DNA from: Symbiodinium natans
Lineage: Eukaryota; Sar; Dinophyceae; Suessiales; Symbiodiniaceae
Assembly (NCBI GenBank): GCA_905221605.1
Contig: CAJNDS010002087.1
Span: forward strand, 321,001-385,000
Reading direction: 5' to 3'
Length of the DNA: 64,000 nucleotides
The notes under the pieces are model-generated. The model had not been told where the DNA came from. It saw only the letters and a program-made list of their open reading frames with translations, and did not search any database. Of the stretch, positions 60,300 to 64,000 are shown piece after piece (the first letter of the stretch is position 1; each line of letters starts with the position of its first letter). Made by a program: the position numbers and the translations under genes.

Positions 60300-61600
60300 C
60301 CTCGACCTCCAACTCTCCAAAAGACCAATACAGCATATGGTGCCGGTATTTGAACGCTACGGCATTCAAGTAAGGATATGTAACTCATTCATAAAGCCGA
60401 TTTTCAAATACTCGCCTACCAAATACAACCACCATATGCCAACATTCTGCACAGCAAATGACAACCGACAGATGTTACGTCAGATGGTGGCACTCCGTGA
60501 AAATCAAGATGTAGCGGTTAAGGCATCCCCGGATTGCCACAAACGAGAAAGACGAAGCCACTGAATGTAAAATGATACACTCTTTACATGACCTTAGGAA
60601 ATGCAGAGAGAAGGACGAATATACATTAACTTATGATAGTAACGATTTAACCCCCGTTTTTTGGCGAAAGCAAGATGGCAGGGTATGAACCACAAGTACG
60701 GTTTAGCCGGTGTATCGTATCCGATTTGTAGATTAAGAAGAAGAGCATAAGATACAGGATTCAAACCAACATCTAGTGACAAGTTCAGTGGATTGAACCA
60801 TCGTAAAAAACGGAACAGCTTTGTAACAGTATGTCAAAGGCAATGTATGATATATATATTAATCCGTTACATAACAACCCTTAAGGAATGTCAGACAATC
60901 CGGCCAGTGGGAGGACTAAATAAATTCTACAAGAGATTCAACCCCAAAACCGAGAAATACGACAAATTCGGATCTATGCCCGAAACAACACACGCCTACA
61001 GCCAAATTACCGGAATCCCCGTCTTCAATCACTTTGACAGAATACGGATTGGGTCTAACATACAAGACAAGCGCATGAACCAGAAATCAACTGATCCATT
61101 CCGCACACGTACTGCTCCATCTCGATCCTGAAGCTGTGTCGGAGCAGAATGATGCGCACCACGTGCTTTTTTCGGAAATGCTGCGTACGAATCCCAATTT
61201 GGGATACCAGCGCAGTTGTTGGTTGCAGGCTGTGTCCCAAAGCCCCAATGACAAGCGTGAAGCCATGAACAGAGATCATCTCCAGAGTATGGGATTCGAG
61301 TGCCCTGTAACCCGAAGGCAGTAGCGGATTTGAATGCATTGCAGATGTCATGTTGTCGGCCAGTTTGCTTAAGTGAAAGGCAATTGTAAGGAATGAACCG
61401 CCACTTCTTTGCAGGCAAAGGATTGCAAGGCATAACACCACTGCGTGGCAAATACTATGCAAGTCCCATCTGCTACCTTCGACTAGTCATTAACGCCGCG
61501 TTCCCTTCCAGCTTGAACACAAGCGGCTGGGAAACACCGTGCATTGATTCCGCGCTGCTCCGGGGCTTCAGGACTTCATAGACTCATAGGCGTTTAGGGT
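60300..61600. other. Low-GC island without recognised genes
   Basis: About 1.3 kb clearly poorer in G+C than its flanks and free of the TTTAGGG, GT or CT repeats common elsewhere. Short frames exist on both strands (+ 60337-60564, + 60793-61131, - 61029-61462) but show no domain. It could be an organelle-derived or other inserted segment; I could not identify a source. Confidence 0.5.
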
Positions 61601-61869
61601 CCAACGTGTTTGGCGCAATTTGCTGGCTTGGGAAAGCATATCTTCTATGCAAGTTCTTCACAAGGGCCAAGTATATAGAGTTTCCATGCCCCAGCGAGGC
61701 CCAGTGCTGGACATGTTCTAGCGCTTAGGGCTCAGGAGTTACTGCAGCTCGGCCCGAATGTCTTGTAATTCGCTCTTGCAGGCTTACCGGGGTTCGCCGG
61801 ACGCCGTCGGCCCCGGGGCGCGCGCGGTGCCCCAGAACCAATGGAGGAACACTGGCAGCGTGGGTCTTT

Positions 61870-62125
61870 AGGACTTTAGGATAATAATATTATTATTTCA
61901 AATATTACACTTAATACTTTATATAATATTGCTTTTAATAAATCCTTTTTTAACTTTTGATATATATGGAGAATATATCATAGAATATTAATATGAAAAG
62001 AACAATGACAAATGTTTTACTTGTATCAAAGTATTTACATCGAACTCTTTTGATATATATGGAGAATATATCATAGAATATTAATATGAAAAGAACAATG
62101 ACAAATGTTTTACTTGTATCAAAGA
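61870..62125. repeat. AT-rich block with 78-bp direct duplication
   Basis: The segment 61954-62031 (starting CTTTTGATATATATGGAGAA) is repeated without visible change at 62047-62124, period 93 bp. Flanks are AT-rich from 61870. Confidence 0.92.
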
Positions 62126-62157
62126 TTCTTTGGGTTGGTGTTTAGGCTGAAGGGGCT

Positions 62158-62425
62158 TACATGGACGCTGTTCGCCGCGCTGTTCGCCGCGCTGTTCGCG
62201 CTGTTCATGCTGTTCGCGCTGCGCACGCTGTTCGCGCTGTTCACGCTGTTCGCGTTGCGCATTCTGTTCGCATCTTCGCGCTCTTCGCGTGGCGCTAGGG
62301 TGTTCACGATGTTCGCGCTTTTCGCACTGTTCGCGCTGTTCACGGTGTTCGCGCTGTTCGCGCTTTTCGCACTGTTCGTGCTGTTCGTGGTGTTCTCGCT
62401 GTTCGCGCTGTTCGCGGGGCGCTAG
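62158..62425. repeat. Degenerate 9/12-bp repeat CTGTTCGCG
   Basis: About 25 variants of CTGTTCGCG(CTG), with TTCACG, TTCGTG and GCGCAC variants. A GGCGCTAGGGTGT block occurs twice (about 62292 and 62416). It is open on both strands (LFALFALF on +, REQREQREH on -); the regularity is that of the DNA repeat, so no gene is called. Confidence 0.85.
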
Positions 62426-62429
62426 GGTG

Positions 62430-64000
62430 TCCATGAGTGGGCTCAAGGTTGGCAGAAAAGTCGCAAAATCACTTTCTTGGCGTATGGCGGGGGTGTAGAC
62501 TGTCATATGAGAAAGAAGAGTCATGCTTATGCGCTTCATTTTTGAAACATGTTCACGCCCCAAGTTCCCAAAAGCACATGCAGTTGAACAACGCAGGCAT
62601 AGGCATGCAGCGGCATGCACGAAACGGGCCAAGTCTCATTTATACAAAGAGCAGAGCTGCAGAACTCCCAAACCTTCTAAGTCATCCCAGATGACATCAA
62701 CCCTGCGAAGTGGATTCGCCCCAGCTGTGCAGGAGGGAAGAAAATCAGATGCCCCTGGCAAGAAGACTTGACTTTAGCCCTCAAACAACCCCCCAAAAGC
62801 CCTGAACGCAGGCCGCGACCCGGGCCGGATACCAGACAGCGCCAACGTTGGCGTCAAAGGGCTCGTGCCTCGAAATCTTGAAAGCTACCCTTGTGGGGGC
62901 TCTCTGGTAAACGAAGGCACCGTGAGTGTTCAGAGGCTCGTACTTAGAAGCATGTTCAGAAAGAGAGGAGTTTATGGGATATCTGAATTCGGAATATACG
63001 GCGTAGGGCAGCTCGCGGCTCCTGCGGCTAGGGTTGTAGGGGAACCGGTCTGGATTGGCGGGTTTGGGGGTTGAGCAAAGGTTTTGAGAGGTTGAGGGCA
63101 GCTTCTACTCATGCCCTCCAAGCTAAGCCTAAACCAGAAAAGGATGGCTTTCACGCAGCCAGGTTTCGGGGGGACAAGTCAGGGTCGTGCGTGAAAACTG
63201 GCAGAACACGGTTTGGGGCCACAGGTGTATCTACGGTAACGAGAGTTGGTGATTATTTGGCCGCAATAAAGTGTAGCACAAAGGCTATGATGGTCCCGCG
63301 GATCCCTCCAAAAAAGCCTCTTTTCTCCCGCGATTAACTCCTAGAGACAGAGGTGAACAGGAATGGGGCTGGACAAGGAAAATTCGCCCCCTTCTTGGAC
63401 TCGGACCCTTGAGCGATTAGCCGTTCACACCCTTTCACGCGCATGCATGGTTAACCGCTCTCTCCTTCAAAAACCCGCAAAGTTATAAGGCTTTCATGCA
63501 TTCCTGATAAAGCCAATGAACATAGTACAAAGCATAGATATGGGGTCTTTCTGTCTTGTTCGCCCATCAACACCTTGAGACCCCAAAGCTTCCATGGCTT
63601 CCATGACTACTGCCCCCTCAGGGACTGGTCCTTTGCTCCATGCCTCCCCCATGATTACCTTTAAGCCCAGGCCGGCTGGCACAGGACAGAGCGCCAAGCG
63701 AATGGATCCGATAGGGGTTGTTTGAGGCGTTGGGCTGTGGCTTATGCTGGATAGACGTTTCGAGGGTTAGTCGCTGACAGGCAAGGGTTTCCCTGTCGGT
63801 TGCAAGGTCGGCCGACAGTCAGCGGATGAGAGACCAGACGGTGCGAGGCTAGACCAGGCCCAAGCCCTTCAATCCAAACTGGCAAATCCATACCAACCCG
63901 AACGGGCCAAAACTTGACAGGATGCGTTCAACCGATGTTTCATCATGTCCCCTTGAGCCCTGTGAGAAACCAACTTCAATAACACTGTAAGCCCACAGCC
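62430..64000. other. 3' end of window, no supportable gene
   Basis: Frames at 62865-63074 and 63071-63337 have no recognised domain; no repeats of note. Confidence 0.45.

Noticed and set aside
60690-60780. tRNA-like T-arm on the minus strand near 60764
   Set aside because: A GGTTTGAATCC-like string is present, but no acceptor stem, D-arm or anticodon arm could be folded around it.
61954-62124. CRISPR-like direct repeats
   Set aside because: Only two copies, no spacers of regular size and a eukaryotic context.
62081-62632. 183-codon minus frame rich in REQ repeats
   Set aside because: Most of it is the CTGTTCGCG repeat read on the other strand; the opposite frame is equally open.

Overview
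The window looks like nuclear DNA of a dinoflagellate, perhaps a symbiodiniacean or prorocentroid type; the genus cannot be fixed from sequence alone. Evidence: every gene I can reconstruct lies on the + strand, coding sequence is broken into exons of about 10-250 nt separated by long introns, the spliced reading frames need donors GT, GC and GA while almost every acceptor is AG followed by G, and TTTAGGG/CCCTAAA telomere-like tracts, microsatellites and poly-C/poly-G runs are scattered through the introns. No bacterial operon, rRNA, tRNA or CRISPR array is visible. Most long open frames are low-complexity repeat or chance and were left out.

Layout: (1) 1255-3936, a class-3 lipase in about eight exons with a GHSLGG nucleophile motif and an acidic Ser-rich C-terminus. 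(2) 5157-16465, a small Pro/Gly/Met-rich protein with two copies of a helical module, each made by three exons, and an Arg/Asp/Ser-rich tail, resembling nuclear RNA-processing proteins. (3) 7277-8113, an intact, intronless GNAT acetyltransferase that sits inside a 5.5-kb intron of gene 2 on the same strand. (4) 20604-23314, a ULK4/Fused-like protein kinase in ten exons, both ends unresolved. (5) 27941 to about 40469, a one-domain voltage-gated cation channel (S1, S2, S4, S5, pore, S6, degenerate EF-hand, C-terminal helix), closely resembling the channels usually annotated as sodium/calcium channels in dinoflagellates. (6) 43888-55136, about twenty short exons that together encode a long coiled coil; it may be a separate gene or the tail of the channel. 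(7) 55.4-64 kb, gene-poor sequence with a small terminal-inverted-repeat element, a low-GC island, an AT-rich tandem duplication and a 9-12-bp repeat block.

The genes are functionally unrelated (lipid hydrolysis, RNA processing, acetylation, signalling, ion flux, scaffold); they share strand and splice-site habit. The most unusual observations are the mixed GT/GC/GA splice sites, the nested acetyltransferase, the exon-for-exon internal duplication in gene 2, a 176-bp-arm palindrome with a GT microsatellite expanded in one arm only, three copies of a ~100-bp inverted-repeat element in introns of three genes, and telomere-like tracts whose strand tends to follow donor or acceptor side. Exon coordinates were deduced by hand from frame, family similarity and splice rules; no alignment or transcript data were available.
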